From Sphingomonadaceae bacterium (lineage in GTDB: Bacteria; Pseudomonadota; Alphaproteobacteria; Sphingomonadales; Sphingomonadaceae), in the NCBI GenBank assembly GCA_014380205.1, contig JACMKH010000166.1, forward strand, positions 1 to 6,284: a stretch of DNA of 6,284 nt, in the 5' to 3' direction. The notes under the pieces were generated by a model. It ran no database searches and had not been told where the DNA came from. It saw only the letters and a list, made by a program, of their open reading frames with translations. How positions within the stretch are numbered: position 1 is the stretch's first letter; each line of letters opens with the position of its first letter. The position numbers were made by a program, and so were the translations under genes. Below are positions 4,907 through 6,284 of this stretch, in pieces.

Positions 4907-6284
4907 ATGACGCCGCGGCTCGACGACAAGCATCCCTTCGTGCTGCTCGACGACGCGCGCGGCGGGAAGGGCGTGGCGCGGCTCTATCGCAAGCCCGTCG
5001 AGATCATCGAGGCGTGGGAGCCCGAGCAGGTTGCGGACGCGCTCGCGGCGATCGAGGCGGCGGTCGCGAGCGGACGGCATGCGGCGGGCTATATCGCCTA
5101 TGAGGCGGGGTTCGCGCTCGAAGCCAAGCTCGCCCCGCTCGCGCGCGAGGGCAGCGCGGCGCCGCTGGTCTGGTTCGGGCTGTTCGAGCGCTTTCACCGC
5201 ACCGACGCGCGCAGCATCCCCGCCAAGCTCCCCGATCCGGCGGGCGCCTGGCTCGGCGCGCCCAGGCCGCTGATCGACGAGGCGGTCTATCGGCTGCGGA
5301 TCGGCAACATCCAGGCCTATATCGAGGCGGGCGATATCTATCAGGCTAATTTCACCTTCCGCGCGACCGTCGCGACGCAGGGCGATCCGCTCGCGCTCTA
5401 TGCAAGGATGCGCGCATCCTCGCGCGCGGGCTATGGCGGGGTGGTGTTCACGGGCGAGCGCTGGCTGCTCTCGCTCTCTCCCGAGATGTTCTTCGCCTCG
5501 ATCGGCGGCAGGCTCACCGCGCGGCCGATGAAGGGGACGGCGGCGCGGCTGGACGATCCCGCCGAGGACGCCGCCGCGGCGCGCGGCCTCGCCGAGGATC
5601 CCAAGCAGCGCGCCGAGAATCTGATGATCGTCGACCTGCTGCGCAACGATCTTTCGCGCGTCGCCGAGCCGGGATCGGTCGCGGTCCCCTCGCTGTTCCG
5701 CGTCGAGACCTTCCCGACCATCCACCAGATGACCTCGACCGTCACCGCGCGGCTCGCCGGCGGGCGCTCGGCGACCGATGTGCTCCGCGCGATCTTCCCC
5801 TGCGGCTCGATCACGGGCGCGCCCAAGCTGCGCGCGATGGAGGTGATCGACGAGCTCGAGGAGCGGCCGCGCGGGCCCTATACGGGCTCGATCGGCTGGC
5901 TCGAGCCGGGGGGCGACGCGGCGTTCAACGTCGCGATCCGCACGCTCGCGATGACGGCGGGCGAGGACGGCGCGGTGCTCGGGCTCGGCTCGGGGATCGT
6001 AGCCGACAGCGAGGCCGGCGAGGAATGGCGCGAATGCCTCGCCAAGGGCGCGTTCGTCACCGCGGGCGCGCGCCGCTTCGACCTGTTCGAAACGATGCGC
6101 TTCGATACCGACGAAGGCCTCGTCGATCTCGAGCGCCATCTCGCACGGATGGGGGCGAGCGCCGCCGCGCTCGAGTTCGCCTTCGACCGCCACGCCGCGC
6201 GCAACGAGCTCCAGGCGGCGACTTTCGGGCGCAAGGGGCGGGCGATGGTGCGCCTGCTGCTGTCGCCGACGGGCACGATGGCGA
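4907..6284 (+). CDS. pabB: Bifunctional aminodeoxychorismate synthase component I / aminodeoxychorismate lyase (3' partial)
   Basis: An unbroken frame of 459 codons runs from ATG 4907 off the window end, with GGAG at 4898-4901 spaced 5 nt before the ATG. Residues from about 125 to 385 form the chorismate-binding domain: GDIYQANFTF (Tyr145 to Asn148), RPMKGT (206-211), ENLMIVDLLRNDLSRV (237-252), PCGSITGAPK (298-307) and GSGIVADS ending at 368, followed by EEWRECLAKG. Lys209 in MKGT corresponds to the PabB nucleophilic lysine; anthranilate synthase has alanine there, so PabB is favoured over TrpE. After residue 390 a second domain begins: FDLFETMRFD, then LERHLARM (408-415) and the start of the next strand, matching the N-terminus of PabC, a PLP-dependent lyase. 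Its PLP lysine lies beyond the window. The fused enzyme would convert chorismate, with an amidotransferase PabA encoded elsewhere, to p-aminobenzoate for folate. The N-terminal region is short compared with E. coli PabB. Confidence 0.94.
   Translation, partial: MTPRLDDKHPFVLLDDARGGKGVARLYRKPVEIIEAWEPEQVADALAAIEAAVASGRHAAGYIAYEAGFALEAKLAPLAREGSAAPLVWFGLFERFHRTDARSIPAKLPDPAGAWLGAPRPLIDEAVYRLRIGNIQAYIEAGDIYQANFTFRATVATQGDPLALYARMRASSRAGYGGVVFTGERWLLSLSPEMFFASIGGRLTARPMKGTAARLDDPAEDAAAARGLAEDPKQRAENLMIVDLLRNDLSRVAEPGSVAVPSLFRVETFPTIHQMTSTVTARLAGGRSATDVLRAIFPCGSITGAPKLRAMEVIDELEERPRGPYTGSIGWLEPGGDAAFNVAIRTLAMTAGEDGAVLGLGSGIVADSEAGEEWRECLAKGAFVTAGARRFDLFETMRFDTDEGLVDLERHLARMGASAAALEFAFDRHAARNELQAATFGRKGRAMVRLLLSPTGTMA

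Noticed and set aside
3867..4910. A 347-codon plus-strand frame across the metallo-hydrolase gene and the upstream gap
   Set aside because: It is antisense to intact MBL-fold metal ligands, and its composition is typical of reverse-strand translation in GC-rich genes.
4793..6193. A 466-codon open frame on the minus strand opposite pabB-pabC
   Set aside because: It is an antisense shadow of the strongly supported pabB-pabC frame; its product is Arg/Glu/Ala-rich low-complexity sequence with no recognisable domain, a common artefact in GC-rich DNA.

Overview
The base composition (very GC-rich, G/C-biased third codon positions) and the protein forms (an alphaproteobacterial-type ErpA, a PabB fused to PabC, a sphingomonad-like LysR tail, an intergenic double-hairpin repeat) suggest an alphaproteobacterial chromosome, most likely Sphingomonadales. 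This placement is inferred from recognised protein styles; no search was run. The window looks like core chromosome. I see no insertion sequence, phage, tRNA, rRNA, CRISPR array or defence module.

Layout. Left part, plus strand: the 3' end of a LysR-type regulator (2-634), a small secreted protein of unknown function (707-1168), and a PilZ-domain protein likely to bind cyclic di-GMP (1342-1719). Between the last two, on the minus strand, is an overlooked 36-residue membrane microprotein frame (1176-1286) that lacks a normal start codon. Middle part, minus strand, in transcription order: an M23 (LytM) cell-wall peptidase with a signal peptide (3877-3131), the Fe-S carrier ErpA (3059-2724), and exonuclease III (2566-1793). 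A REP-like double-hairpin element lies between erpA and the exonuclease gene. A three-armed inverted repeat separates the convergent exonuclease and PilZ genes. Right part: a glyoxalase-II-like metallo-hydrolase (4835-4176, minus), divergent across 71 bp from a pabB-pabC fusion gene (4907 to the window end, plus) that runs off the edge.

How the genes relate. These are mostly independent housekeeping functions: folate precursor (p-aminobenzoate) synthesis, Fe-S cluster delivery, AP-site DNA repair, peptidoglycan remodelling and second-messenger sensing. The peptidase, erpA and exonuclease genes are co-oriented, but hairpins lie in both gaps, so they may be separate or attenuated units.

No clearly new multi-gene system is visible. 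The points most worth a second look are the microprotein with a non-canonical or broken start, the alternative hairpins at 1741-1770, the possibly leaderless PilZ promoter with nested dyads, and a TTAA/TTAA dyad at 3997-4012.
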